NCBI RefSeq assembly: GCF_026672375.1
Contig: NZ_JAPPRA010000001.1
Location: 1,054,001-1,118,000, forward strand
DNA: 64,000 nt
Reading direction: 5' to 3'
DNA from: Caulobacter sp. SL161
Lineage (GTDB): Bacteria > Pseudomonadota > Alphaproteobacteria > Caulobacterales > Caulobacteraceae
Shown: positions 42,759 through 51,284 of the stretch, piece after piece
Position numbering within the stretch: the stretch's first letter is position 1
Layout: each line of letters begins with the position of its first letter
Program-made: the position numbers and the translations under genes
Notes under the pieces: generated by a model
Databases searched by the model: none
Seen by the model: the letters and a program-made list of their open reading frames with translations, nothing else
What the model was told of the DNA's origin: nothing

Positions 42759-43481
42759 ATGACGAGAGTTGCGTTCGTGACCGGCGGCACCCGCGGGATC
42801 GGTCGAGCCATCTGCGAGCGACTGATCGCTGACGGCCACAAGGTGGCGGCCGGCTATTCCGGTAATGAAGCCGCCGCCGAGGCCTGCGCCAAGGAGCTGG
42901 GCGTGATGGTCGTGAAGGGCAATGTCGGCGTGTTCGAGGACTGCCAGGCGGCCGTGAAGAAGGTCGAGGCCGAGCTCGGCCCCATCGACATCCTGGTCAA
43001 CAACGCCGGCATCACCCGCGACGGCATGCTGCACAAGATGACCTACGAGCAGTGGTCCGAAGTGATCCGGGTCAATATGGACTCGGCCTTCAACATGACC
43101 CGTCCGGTGATCGAGGGCATGCGCGACCGCAGCTGGGGCCGCATCATCAACATCAGCTCCATCAACGGCCAGAAGGGCCAGATGGGTCAGACCAACTATT
43201 CGGCGGCCAAGGCCGGCCTGATCGGCTTCACCAAGGCCCTGGCCCTGGAGAACGCCAAGAAGGGCGTCACCGTCAACGTGATCTGCCCCGGCTATATCGA
43301 CACCGAAATGGTGGCGGCCGTTCCTGAGAACGTTCTGGCGCAGATCGTCGCCGGCATTCCGGTCGGTCGCCTGGGCCGCGGCGAGGAAATCGCCGACATG
43401 GTCTCGTTCCTGGCGGGCGAGCGCGCGGGCTTTGTGACCGGCGCCACCCTGACCCTGAACGGTGGCCAGTACATGGCCTAA
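42759..43481 (+). CDS. phaB: Acetoacetyl-CoA reductase
   Basis: 240-residue short-chain dehydrogenase that reduces acetoacetyl-CoA to (R)-3-hydroxybutyryl-CoA with NADPH, feeding PHB synthase. The cofactor motif is VTGGTRGIGRAI. NNAGITRDGMLHKMTYEQW is typical of PhaB, and the catalytic residues are in NISSINGQKG and QTNYSAAKAGLIG. The C-terminus VTGATLTLNGGQYMA is the usual PhaB ending. GGGAGAG precedes the ATG. No PHB synthase gene is in the window. Confidence 0.95.
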   Translation: MTRVAFVTGGTRGIGRAICERLIADGHKVAAGYSGNEAAAEACAKELGVMVVKGNVGVFEDCQAAVKKVEAELGPIDILVNNAGITRDGMLHKMTYEQWSEVIRVNMDSAFNMTRPVIEGMRDRSWGRIINISSINGQKGQMGQTNYSAAKAGLIGFTKALALENAKKGVTVNVICPGYIDTEMVAAVPENVLAQIVAGIPVGRLGRGEEIADMVSFLAGERAGFVTGATLTLNGGQYMA

Positions 43482-43490
43482 GGACGCGCT

Positions 43491-43549
43491 CCCGAAGCCC
43501 GGACTTGACGGCCGCTGTTGCAGTTTGGCCTCATGTCCCGGGCTTCGGG
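43491..43549 (+). terminator. Long inverted repeat after phaB
   Basis: CCCGAAGCCCGG (43491-43502) and CCGGGCTTCGGG (43538-43549) form a perfect 12-bp stem around a 35-base loop, just after phaB. There is no T-run; it may mark the 3' end or be a short repeat element. Confidence 0.5.
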
Positions 43550-43604
43550 TGATCGGCGTTCACGCGTCCAAGATTCGCCCTAGTCGACGGGCAGTACGGA
43601 TCGC

Positions 43605-44387
43605 ATGACATTCTGTAAGGCGGAGTTTGGCGACTGGGGCGCCCGGGCGGCCCTGATGATCGCTGCTCTGATGCTCATAGGGGCGCCTGCGCACGCCCAA
43701 CAGCTTCCGCACTCGCTGCGTGACGCCCTGCTGGGTCACAAGGGCCAGGGGGAGGCGCGCCGCGCGCCCGCGCCGCCTGTGGCGCGCTATGTCTCCGAAA
43801 CCGGCGGCGCCTTCGTCTTCGACCAGGCCGCGCCGCGTCCGCTGATCAAGTTCGACAACAGCGCCGAAATCTGGGTGCTTCAGGCCCAGCCGGCCTCGCG
43901 CGGCGACGTCATCTATCGCAACGATCTTGGCGAACCTGTCCTGCGGGTCACCAAGCTGGGCGGCATCATCCTCTTCACCGACGATGCGCCGATGGGCGCT
44001 GCGGTGGCCCTCTCTGGGCGGGCGCAGTCCATCCAGCCGCCGGCGATGCTGTCGTTCAATGTGTTCGTGCAGCGCGTCCGCATTGCCACAGCCCGCGCCA
44101 GCCGCGCTGCGCAACGCGACATCGAGTTCGCCACCGTGCAGGACGTGCGCCCCGAGACCTCGGTCCTGGCCGCCGATACGGCGACCATCGTCGCCGAAGC
44201 GTTCGAGCGCATGGCGCGGAAGGGCGACCGGTCGCTGATCTCGGGCATCGCCCGCGTTCTGCTGGCTGAGGGCCACAAGCCTTCGGCATCGCTGAAGGAC
44301 GGGGCCCTGACCATCACCTACTCTCCGGAGCAGGGTTTGGCGGGGCGCCCCTCCTCGAAACGGATCATCAAGGTGATCAATCGCTAG
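43605..44387 (+). CDS. Secreted DUF4908-like protein
   Basis: 260 residues. A hydrophobic N-terminal segment (ALMIAALMLIGAPAHA-Q) marks it as exported. The mature part holds conserved-looking blocks (GGAFVFDQAAPRPLIKFDNSAEIWVLQAQPASRGDVIYRND, then VTKLGGIILFTDDAPMGAAVAL) that resemble the Caulobacter DUF4908 family; I am fairly but not wholly sure of this match. An AAQRDIEFATVQDV region precedes a helical C-terminus with a KRIIKVINR end. No enzymatic motif is visible. It stands alone after the phaAB genes. Confidence 0.7.
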   Translation: MTFCKAEFGDWGARAALMIAALMLIGAPAHAQQLPHSLRDALLGHKGQGEARRAPAPPVARYVSETGGAFVFDQAAPRPLIKFDNSAEIWVLQAQPASRGDVIYRNDLGEPVLRVTKLGGIILFTDDAPMGAAVALSGRAQSIQPPAMLSFNVFVQRVRIATARASRAAQRDIEFATVQDVRPETSVLAADTATIVAEAFERMARKGDRSLISGIARVLLAEGHKPSASLKDGALTITYSPEQGLAGRPSSKRIIKVINR

Positions 44388-44564
44388 GCGCGATTGGCGA
44401 ACGCCGTTCTTTGAGTGTAACCATAAAGACTCAGCAGCGGTTTACTGGGCTTGAGTCGGGCGGTAGTCGATCCGTCCTCGAAGGTGTCGACACGCGAACT
44501 CAACCTTGCGTCATGCGACTCCAGCGGGCCTTTTCGCGCGATCGCAGGGTCTTATTGTCGTTTC

Positions 44565-45602
44565 ATGGTGAACTCCGAGACTGCTCCGGCGCCCGATAGA
44601 GGCCGTCTGAAAATGGCCGACATCGCGCGCATGGCGGGCGTGTCGATCTCTACGGTGTCGCGCGCTCTGGCGGGCAACCCCCTGATCCCCAAGCCGTTGC
44701 GCGATCAGATCGTGGAGATCGCCCAGACGCACGGCTATGTGGTCAACCAGTCGGCGCGATCCCTGCGACTGCGCAAGACCGACACGATCGGGGTGATCAT
44801 TCCTTTGGGCCACGAGACAGGCCAGCTGATCTCGGATCCGTTCTTTCTGGAGATGATCGGGCGACTGGCCGATGAGATCACGCGCAGAAACTACGCCTTG
44901 CTGCTGCACAAGGTGGTCGTGGCCGAGACCGGCTGGCTGGAGCGGATCATCCAGGCCCATCGCGCCGACGGCCTGCTTCTGATCGGGCAAAGCAACCAGC
45001 ATGACGTGCTCAATGCCGTCGCCCAGACCTATAAGCCCCTCGTCGTATGGGGCGCTCAACTGCCGGGGCAGACCTACTGCGCCGTCGGCAGCGACAATGT
45101 CGCCGGCGGTCGCCTGGCGGTCGCGCATCTGGCGCAGGCGGGGCGCAGGAAGATCGCCTTTCTGGGCGCAACCCATGCGCCGGAAGCCGCCCAGCGGTTC
45201 GAGGGCTATCGGCAGGGTCTTGCGGAGGCGGGGCTTGGCTTCGATCCCGCCCTGGTGGTTGCGGCCCACTACACAATGGACGAGGCCCGCGATGCGATCG
45301 CCGACTTCATCGCTACGGGCGCCGACTTCGACGCGGTTTTCGCCTTCTCCGACGTCATCGCCCTGGCCGCGATCGCCGCGCTGACGGAAGCCGGCAGGAG
45401 CGTTCCGCGCGACGTGGCGGTGGTCGGATTCGACGACATCGTGCTGGCCCGCCACAGCGCGCCGCCCCTGACCACGGTGCGACAGGATCTGGAGTTCGCG
45501 GCGCGCAAGATGGTCGACCGGCTGTTCGCGCGCATGGCGGGCGAGCCGGCGGAGTCGGCTCTGTCGCCCGTCGAGTTGATCGTGCGCGGCAGCAGCGTCT
45601 AG
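44565..45602 (+). CDS. LacI family transcriptional regulator
   Basis: 345 residues from the ATG at 44565. The N-terminal HTH and hinge are MADIARMAGVSISTVSRALAGNPLIPKPLRDQIVEIAQTHGYVVNQSARSLR in overlapping pieces, classical LacI. The periplasmic-binding-like ligand domain follows (TIGVIIPLGHETGQLISDPFFLEMIGRLADEI, GSDNVAGGRLAVAHLAQAG, VVGFDDIVLARHSAPPLTTVRQD). The ligand is probably a sugar, as for the family, but no transport or catabolic genes adjoin it. The open frame extends 38 residues upstream, without family similarity. Confidence 0.92.
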   Translation: MVNSETAPAPDRGRLKMADIARMAGVSISTVSRALAGNPLIPKPLRDQIVEIAQTHGYVVNQSARSLRLRKTDTIGVIIPLGHETGQLISDPFFLEMIGRLADEITRRNYALLLHKVVVAETGWLERIIQAHRADGLLLIGQSNQHDVLNAVAQTYKPLVVWGAQLPGQTYCAVGSDNVAGGRLAVAHLAQAGRRKIAFLGATHAPEAAQRFEGYRQGLAEAGLGFDPALVVAAHYTMDEARDAIADFIATGADFDAVFAFSDVIALAAIAALTEAGRSVPRDVAVVGFDDIVLARHSAPPLTTVRQDLEFAARKMVDRLFARMAGEPAESALSPVELIVRGSSV

Positions 45603-45744
45603 GGCTCTTTCCGATCTGACTGAATCAGTCGGATTGAAGAAAAGAGGATCTATTTCAGGCGGTGAGAGTGCTCTTCGACCCGCACGCTGTTTCACGCTGA
45701 TCGGGAAACGCTCTCGTGCGTGAGCTCTGCGGCCCGAGCAGGCT

Positions 45745-46185
45745 CTATGCCGCCTCGATGCCGATGCTCTTCAGGTCCTTGAGGAAGCGGGTCAGGCTCT
45801 GGTGCGATCGGCGCAGGCCCTGCAGAACTTCGGGCTTGGCCAGGGCGGACTGCGGAACGATGAAGCCTTCACGGCCCACGCGCTGGGCCATGCCCTTCTC
45901 CAGCATCTCGACGAAGCGGCGGCGCACCGTCTCGTAAGGAAGGCCCAGGGAATCGGCGACCTGCCGGACCGTCAGCGGTCGGCGCTCATGATCGGGCGGA
46001 ACCTCGTCGATTTCGGCATAGTGGCCGCCGCGGATGTGTGAGCAGTTGCCCGCCCAGAGCGTGGTGAAGACAAGCGCATAGAGAAGGTCCGAACCGTGGA
46101 CCTCGTTGGCGATCTCGACCCAGCGCAGAATGTAATCGGTCGCGTAGCGCGATGCGGCGCGAGCGTTGGCGTACTCTTCAGACAT
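45745..46185 (-). CDS. Winged-helix DNA-binding protein without a recognisable sensor domain
   Basis: 146 residues. The first about 65 (YATDYILRWVEIANEVHGSDLLYALVFTTLWAGNCSHI) look like a helical dimerisation part. Residues about 70-120 form a Crp-type helix-turn-helix: RPLTVRQVADSLGLPYETVRRRFVEMLEKGMAQRVGREGFIVP. The winged helix is at the C-terminal half as in Crp/FNR, but the cyclic-nucleotide beta-barrel is missing. CSHIRGGHYAEID holds a Cys and two His that might bind a ligand or metal, which is speculation. Targets are unknown; the upstream gap 46186-46440 holds no gene I can support. Confidence 0.7.
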   Translation of the reverse strand: MSEEYANARAASRYATDYILRWVEIANEVHGSDLLYALVFTTLWAGNCSHIRGGHYAEIDEVPPDHERRPLTVRQVADSLGLPYETVRRRFVEMLEKGMAQRVGREGFIVPQSALAKPEVLQGLRRSHQSLTRFLKDLKSIGIEAA

Positions 46186-46440
46186 AGGCGACTTGGTTCC
46201 CCCCAGCGTCGGCTCTTATCCAGAATCCAGAAAAGGATTGCATGGTCCCTGTAACGAGGCCACGTGACGGAGTTGCCCACAATGGGTACCCGCTTTGAGC
46301 GCCTGCGACACGCTGACGCAGGTGCGCGCAGCGGTTCAGCCCGGCATGCGGACCAAGGCTTGGGCGCGCGCTACATTAGGCTGCGGGACGGCGTCGCGTT
46401 CTGATTTGGGACAAGGCGCGGGGCGATTTTCGCTGGGGAA

Positions 46441-46911
46441 TCAGCCCGTCGACGGGGTCCAGTCCGGCGGCGCCATTTCGAAGCCCTCGAACCTGAACCC
46501 TGGCGCGACGGTGCAGCCGACCAGGGTCCACGCGCCCAGGCTGACCGCCGTCTGCCACCACAATGTCGGGACAATCACCTGCGGGCGACATCCGGCGCGC
46601 AGGTCAGGGCCCAGCACATAGGCGCTGGCCCCTTTGCCGTCAGGCGGTGAGAGCGTCAGCGAGATCGGCGCGCCGGCGTAATAGTGCCAGGTCTCGACGG
46701 CGTCGACGCGGTGCCAGGCCGACATCTGCTCGGCTTCCAGCAGGTAGTAGATGCAGGTCGAGGCGGCGCGGCCGTCAGGGCCCGGCGCGTCCTGAAAGGT
46801 CTGCCGGTACCAGCCGCCCTCAGGATGCGGCTGCAAGTCCAGCATCCGCACGATCTCCTGGGCGCCCAGATCGCCAGAGAGTCCCAGGCCTGGCTTGGTC
46901 ATGTCGTTCAT
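46441..46911 (-). CDS. Cupin family protein (DUF985)
   Basis: 156 residues. The DUF985/Cupin_5 signature is LDLQPHPEGGWYRQTF followed by TCIYYLLEAEQMSAWHRVDAVETWHYYAGAPISLTL in pieces, and later VIVPTLWWQTAVSLGAWTLVGCTVAPGFRFEGFEM. The E in PEGGW and the paired His lie in the cupin barrel where a metal or sugar ligand would sit. Its activity is unknown. Its ATG overlaps the gloB stop as ATGA. Confidence 0.9.
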   Translation of the reverse strand: MNDMTKPGLGLSGDLGAQEIVRMLDLQPHPEGGWYRQTFQDAPGPDGRAASTCIYYLLEAEQMSAWHRVDAVETWHYYAGAPISLTLSPPDGKGASAYVLGPDLRAGCRPQVIVPTLWWQTAVSLGAWTLVGCTVAPGFRFEGFEMAPPDWTPSTG

Positions 46912-47657
46912 CCTTTGAAACTGTCCTTGGCCGCGCGGATTTCGGCGAAAGCTTGAGCCGGCGATGGCGCGTCCGGTCTCAGCAGCGGCGCGCGCAGGAA
47001 GGGATTGGTGACTTTCTCGACCCCGATCGTGGTCGGAACGGTCGCCTCATCGCGCGCGCGCGCGGTGAACACGGCCTCGGCCCGCGCGGCCACGGCGGCG
47101 GAGCTGTCCACCGACAAGGCGAAGCGGGCGTTCGCGGCGGTGTATTCGTGGGCGCAGTAGACGGTCGTTTCGTCCGGCAAGGCGATCAGTCGACCGAGCG
47201 AATCCCACATCTGTTCGGCCGTGCCTTCGAACAGCCGGCCGCAGCCCAGGGCGAACAGGGTGTCGCCGACGAAGGCGATAGCGTCCTCGGCGTCGTAGTA
47301 GCTGACGTGCCCCAGCGTGTGCCCGCCGGTGTCGATGACCGTGAGGCGCGTGTCGCCCAGCATCACCTCCTCGCCGTCGCGGACCACCCTGTCGAGGGGC
47401 GCGATGCGCGTCACCTCGGCGGGCCCCACGATCGTCGCACCAGTGGCCGTCTTGAGCTTCTCGTTGCCGCCGGCGTGATCCGGATGCCAATGGGTGTTGA
47501 GGATCAGGTCCAGCGACCACCCCAGCTTGGCCAGTTCGGCGAGGATGGCCTCGGCGTCGGGAGTGTCGATCGTGGCGACCTTACCGCTGGCCTCGTCGCG
47601 AACGAGGAAGCCGTAGTTGTCGGACAGGCAGGGGAACTGGTGGACGGTCAGGGCCAT
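46908..47657 (-). CDS. gloB: Hydroxyacylglutathione hydrolase (glyoxalase II)
   Basis: 249 residues from the ATG at 47657. GloB hydrolyses S-lactoylglutathione in methylglyoxal detoxification. The metallo-beta-lactamase site is NTHWHPDHAGG, with further ligands in DTGGHTLGHVSYY, FVGDTLFALGCGRLFEGT and YCAHEYTAANARFA. The C-terminal substrate domain ends NPFLRAPLLRPDAPSPAQAFAEIRAAKDSFKG in family order. It is divergent from a methyltransferase gene, an arrangement common in alphaproteobacteria, and coupled to the DUF985 cupin downstream. Confidence 0.96.
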   Translation of the reverse strand: MALTVHQFPCLSDNYGFLVRDEASGKVATIDTPDAEAILAELAKLGWSLDLILNTHWHPDHAGGNEKLKTATGATIVGPAEVTRIAPLDRVVRDGEEVMLGDTRLTVIDTGGHTLGHVSYYDAEDAIAFVGDTLFALGCGRLFEGTAEQMWDSLGRLIALPDETTVYCAHEYTAANARFALSVDSSAAVAARAEAVFTARARDEATVPTTIGVEKVTNPFLRAPLLRPDAPSPAQAFAEIRAAKDSFKG

Positions 47658-47722
47658 AGGGGTGCTCTGGTGCGGTGACGCGGGGGAGCCTACAACGAAG
47701 GCCTCGTGGTTCGGGAGACTCA

Positions 47723-48529
47723 ATGCGTCGCGACGTGCTCGATCTCAGGGCCTTCTACGCCTCGCCGCTGGGCCGTGTGGCGCGGACCATGCTGACGCGC
47801 AAGGTCGAGGAGGCCTGGGGGGACACCCGCGACCTCGACGTATTGGGCGTGGGCTACGCGACGCCCTTCCTGGACGCGGCGCGCGCCAAGGCCCGTCGCG
47901 TGGTCGCCGCGATGCCGGCCCAGCAGGGTGTCGAGGTCTGGCCGCAGGGCGGGCGCAATCAGGCGTGCCTTGTCGAAGATGCGGCGCTGCCGCTGCCCAA
48001 TGCGCTGTTCGACCGCGTCCTGGCGGTCCATGCGCTGGAGGAAGCCGACGACCCGGCCGCCCTGCTGGCCGAGATCGGGCGGGTCATGGCGCCGACCGGG
48101 CGCCTGATCGTCGCCGTCTCGTCCCGCGACGGGGTGTGGGCAGGCGCCGAGGGCACGCCGTTCGGGCATGGTCGCCCCTATAGCCGCAGCCAGTTGGAAA
48201 GCCTGATCCGTGAGGCCGAGTTGGAGCCGGCGGGCTGGACAAGGGCGCTCTATGTCCCGCCGCTGGCCGCCATGTCGAGCTGGGCCGAGGGCTTTGAGCA
48301 GGTCGGCGCCACCCTGTGGCCGCGCTTTGCCGGCGTGATCCTGATGGAGGCGATCAAGCAGACCTTCGCGGTCAAGCCCAGGGGTCACCGGGCGCGGGCG
48401 CGCGTCTTCGCGCCGGGCGTGCTGCTGCCCAGTCCGGCGGGGCCGACACCCGCCCGCCAGACCGGCGAGCGCCCTGTTCCGGTCAACACGGCGCCCGTTC
48501 ATAAGGCGCCGAGCGGTCTTGATCGCTGA
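47723..48529 (+). CDS. Class I SAM-dependent methyltransferase
   Basis: 268 residues from the ATG at 47723, with GGGAGA before it. The Rossmann part has DLDVLGVGYATPFLDAARAKARRVVAAMPAQQGVEVWP and LPLPNALFDRVLAVHALEEADDPAALLAEIGRVMAPTGRLIVAVSSRDG, the post-I and later motifs of class I methyltransferases. The C-terminal third (EAIKQTFAVKPRGHRARARVFAPG, then a Pro-rich tail) looks basic and possibly RNA-binding. It is regularly found opposite gloB, but its substrate is unknown to me. Confidence 0.85.
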   Translation: MRRDVLDLRAFYASPLGRVARTMLTRKVEEAWGDTRDLDVLGVGYATPFLDAARAKARRVVAAMPAQQGVEVWPQGGRNQACLVEDAALPLPNALFDRVLAVHALEEADDPAALLAEIGRVMAPTGRLIVAVSSRDGVWAGAEGTPFGHGRPYSRSQLESLIREAELEPAGWTRALYVPPLAAMSSWAEGFEQVGATLWPRFAGVILMEAIKQTFAVKPRGHRARARVFAPGVLLPSPAGPTPARQTGERPVPVNTAPVHKAPSGLDR

Positions 48530-48601
48530 ACGCACTTGGAGCGAAGCGTCTCGACGCCTAGCTTGGACTCGTAGAAACCGTTCGCTCGCTGGAGCCGCGC
48601 C

Positions 48602-48946
48602 ATGAAGATGATCGTCGCCGTGATTAAGCCGAGCCGCCTGGATGCGGTGCTCGAAGCGGTCACCGAGGCGGGGGCGTCTGGCCTGACCGTCACCGAGGTG
48701 CGCGGCTATGGCCGTCAGAAGGGCAAGACCGAGGTCTATCGGGGCGCCGAATACGAGGTGAAGCTGCTGCCCAAGGTCAAGCTGGAGATCGCCGTTCCGA
48801 CCGATGTGCTCGAGCCGGTGATCGAGGCCCTGCAGCGCACCGCCAACACCGGCAAGATCGGTGACGGCAAGGTCTTCGTCATGGACCTGGAACAGGCCCT
48901 GCGCATCCGCACCGGCGAGCGCGACGCCGCGGCGATCGCCGGCTGA
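48602..48946 (+). CDS. P-II family nitrogen regulatory protein
   Basis: 114 residues, typical P-II length. P-II trimers sense 2-oxoglutarate, ATP and ADP, and control nitrogen metabolism through protein partners. The T-loop GRQKGKTEVYRGAEYEVKLLPKVK keeps Y51, the uridylylation site. The C-terminal signature TGKIGDGKVFV and ALRIRTGERD are canonical. The start MKMIVAVIKPSRLDAV is closer to GlnK than to GlnB, but there is neither glnA nor amtB next to it. It is flanked by a methyltransferase and a PLD gene and appears monocistronic. Confidence 0.93.
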   Translation: MKMIVAVIKPSRLDAVLEAVTEAGASGLTVTEVRGYGRQKGKTEVYRGAEYEVKLLPKVKLEIAVPTDVLEPVIEALQRTANTGKIGDGKVFVMDLEQALRIRTGERDAAAIAG

Positions 48947-49036
48947 CCCAAACAAGAGTTCACAAGACGGCGCGCTCAAGCGGAGCCATAACACCTTCAC
49001 GCGCGTTCCTGCTGGAGTCGCGGGTTTAGGGTAGAC

Positions 49037-50548
49037 ATGGTCGAGCGCGCTTCCGTCTTTCAACCGGGTTACAACTGTTGGCGGGTCGAGCCCGCAGACC
49101 GCGTCGCTCTGCTTATCGACAATGACGAAGCCTTCGATGCGCTGAAGCCGCTGTTGCTGGCGGCGCGCAAGTCGATCTGGATCCTGGCCTGGGTGTTCGA
49201 TCCCCTGACCCGGCTCGACCCTGACCGGGTGCGAAAGAGCGGAGATCCCCGGTCGGCCGATCGCATCGGCTTGATTCTGCGTCGACAGGCCGCTCTCAAT
49301 CCGGCTCTGGATGTGCGAGTGCTGACTTGGGATATGCCGTTCCCGATCGCCGCCGCGCAGATGTTCGGGCCACACCGGGGCGCGGCCTTTTTTGCCGGAT
49401 CGCGGGTCAAGTACAGGCTGGACGCCACCCTGCCGGCCAGCGCCTGCCATCATCAGAAGGCGGTGATCATCGACGGCGTGACCGCGTTGGTCAGCGGCGG
49501 CGACATCGGCGTCGATCGCTGGGACGATACCCGGCATCTCGACGAAAACCCGCTAAGGCGCCTGCCGACCGGTCGACGCTATCCCGCGCGCCACGAGGTT
49601 TCGATGCTGGTCGACGGACGGGCGGGCGAGGCCATGGCGGATCTGTTCGTCGATCGCTGGCGCGCGTCGGGCGGTGACGCCATCGCGCGGCCCGTCCGCC
49701 CCGACCAGCCACCGTGGCCGGCGGGGCTGGTTCCGGATCTGCGGCGCGCGCCGGTGGCGGTGGCTCGCACCTCCGCCGCCTGGCGGGGGCGGCCGGAGAT
49801 CACCGAGTGCATGCTGCTGCACCTGTCCGCCATCCGCCGCGCCAAGCGCCTCATCTATCTGGAAAACCAGTACGTCACCTCGCCGCTGCTCGTCGAAGCC
49901 CTTGCCGAGCGTCTGGCCGAGCCCGATGGTCCCGAGGTCGTGACGATCGGACCCGCGCGCAGCCCCAGCTATTTCGACCAGATCACCATGGACAGCGCCC
50001 GCACGGCCGCCATCAACAGGCTGCGCGAGGTCGATCTCCATCACCGATTCACGGCCTTTTCGGCCCATACGCCCAAGGGCGGGCCGATCATCGTCCATTC
50101 CAAGGTCTCGATCATCGACGATGAGGTGCTGCGGATCGGGTCAGCCAATCTCAACAACCGCTCGATCGGTCTCGACAGCGAGTGTGACCTGGCGTTCGAG
50201 GCCCGCGATGATCTGGAGCGCGAGACGATCAGAGGCTTCCTCGGCCGCCTGATCGGCCATTTCATCGATCGCTCGGCGCTCGACGTGCTTGAAGCGATGG
50301 AGCGCCAGGGCGGGCTGGCGGCGGCGATCAATGCGCTCGACGCCCATGGCGGTCCGCCGCGGCGACTTCGGCCTGTCCCGACGCGAAGACTGACCCGCGT
50401 GCAGCAGTTCATTGCCGATTGGAACCTGGGCGATGCGATCACGCCCGACGACGCCTGGCGGCCATGGGGGCGTCGCAAGCGTCTGCGTGCCGACCTTGCC
50501 CGCCTTACCGCGCCGCCGCCTCTGCCGCCGGGTCACCTGCGTCCGTGA
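49037..50548 (+). CDS. Phospholipase D family protein (cardiolipin synthase-like)
   Basis: 503 residues with two HKD-type catalytic motifs: HHQKAVIIDGVTALVSGGDIG and HSKVSIIDDEVLRIGSANLNNRSIGLDSE, in pieces. This is the layout of cardiolipin synthases and phosphatidyltransferases, with no N-terminal membrane helices, as in ClsB-type enzymes. ENQYVTSPLLVEALA is a further family signature. It converges on an EEP-family gene and overlaps its end by 44 bp. E. coli pairs clsB with an EEP gene (ybhP) too, so lipid or membrane work is likely. Confidence 0.92.
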   Translation: MVERASVFQPGYNCWRVEPADRVALLIDNDEAFDALKPLLLAARKSIWILAWVFDPLTRLDPDRVRKSGDPRSADRIGLILRRQAALNPALDVRVLTWDMPFPIAAAQMFGPHRGAAFFAGSRVKYRLDATLPASACHHQKAVIIDGVTALVSGGDIGVDRWDDTRHLDENPLRRLPTGRRYPARHEVSMLVDGRAGEAMADLFVDRWRASGGDAIARPVRPDQPPWPAGLVPDLRRAPVAVARTSAAWRGRPEITECMLLHLSAIRRAKRLIYLENQYVTSPLLVEALAERLAEPDGPEVVTIGPARSPSYFDQITMDSARTAAINRLREVDLHHRFTAFSAHTPKGGPIIVHSKVSIIDDEVLRIGSANLNNRSIGLDSECDLAFEARDDLERETIRGFLGRLIGHFIDRSALDVLEAMERQGGLAAAINALDAHGGPPRRLRPVPTRRLTRVQQFIADWNLGDAITPDDAWRPWGRRKRLRADLARLTAPPPLPPGHLRP

Positions 50549-51284
50549 TTTCCAGATCGACCACCAGGGGCAGGTGATCGGAGGCTATGCGCGCCCGGGC
50601 GTCATAGGGCGAGCTGACCGCGCGGGTCTCCAGGCCCTTGGTCACGAACACATGATCGATCCGCATGAACGGAAAGCTTGAGGGAAAGGTTGCGGTGGCG
50701 GGCCGCAACCAGGCCGGACACGGCGCCTGGGCGTCACGTAGCGCGGTCCTCAGCATGCGATAGGTCGCCGAGTAGGGCGTGGCGTTGAAGTCACCGAGCA
50801 AGACGCCCGGCGCCCTCCAGGCTTCATCGCCGATCCATTCAGGGCCCAGCAGCGCGGCGGCCTGGCGCTTCTGTTCCTGGGGCACGAGGCCCAGATGGGT
50901 ATTGATGATCTGGACCTTGGCGCCGCCGACCTCGACCTCGATCCACAGGGCGCCGCGCGGCTCAAGGCCCGGCACCCGGCGATAGAGCGGCAGGCCCTGG
51001 GCCTTGATGCGCCGCTCCGGCAGGGCGGTCAGGATCGCATCGCCATAGAGCTCTTCCTCTACGGCCATGGCCGGATGGAAGTGAAAGCTCATCCTCAGAA
51101 GCTCGGCCAGACGGTGGGCCTGATCGACGCTTCGCGTGCGGGCGCGGCCGACATCCAGTTCCTGCAGCGCGACAACGTCCGGCCGTTCGGCCGCGATCAC
51201 CTCGGCCACCCGCTCGACATCGAGCTTGCGGTCCGTGCCCACGCAGCGGTGGACATTGTAGGTCATCAGACGAAACGTCTTCAT
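50505..51284 (-). CDS. Endonuclease/exonuclease/phosphatase family protein (YbhP-like)
   Basis: 259 residues from the ATG at 51284. The EEP fold residues are LMTYNVHRCVG, DVVALQELDVGRARTRSVDQ, IINTHLGLVPQEQKRQ, VLLGDFNATPYSATYR, FPFMRIDHVFVTKGL and ARIASDHLPLVVDLEI, giving the full catalytic set (N, E, H, D/N, D/H). The substrate could be nucleic acid, a phospholipid or an inositol-type phosphate. Its start overlaps the metW stop as ATGA, so it is the third gene of metX-metW. It overlaps the convergent PLD gene by 44 bp. Confidence 0.9.
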   Translation of the reverse strand: MKTFRLMTYNVHRCVGTDRKLDVERVAEVIAAERPDVVALQELDVGRARTRSVDQAHRLAELLRMSFHFHPAMAVEEELYGDAILTALPERRIKAQGLPLYRRVPGLEPRGALWIEVEVGGAKVQIINTHLGLVPQEQKRQAAALLGPEWIGDEAWRAPGVLLGDFNATPYSATYRMLRTALRDAQAPCPAWLRPATATFPSSFPFMRIDHVFVTKGLETRAVSSPYDARARIASDHLPLVVDLEITDAGDPAAEAAAR

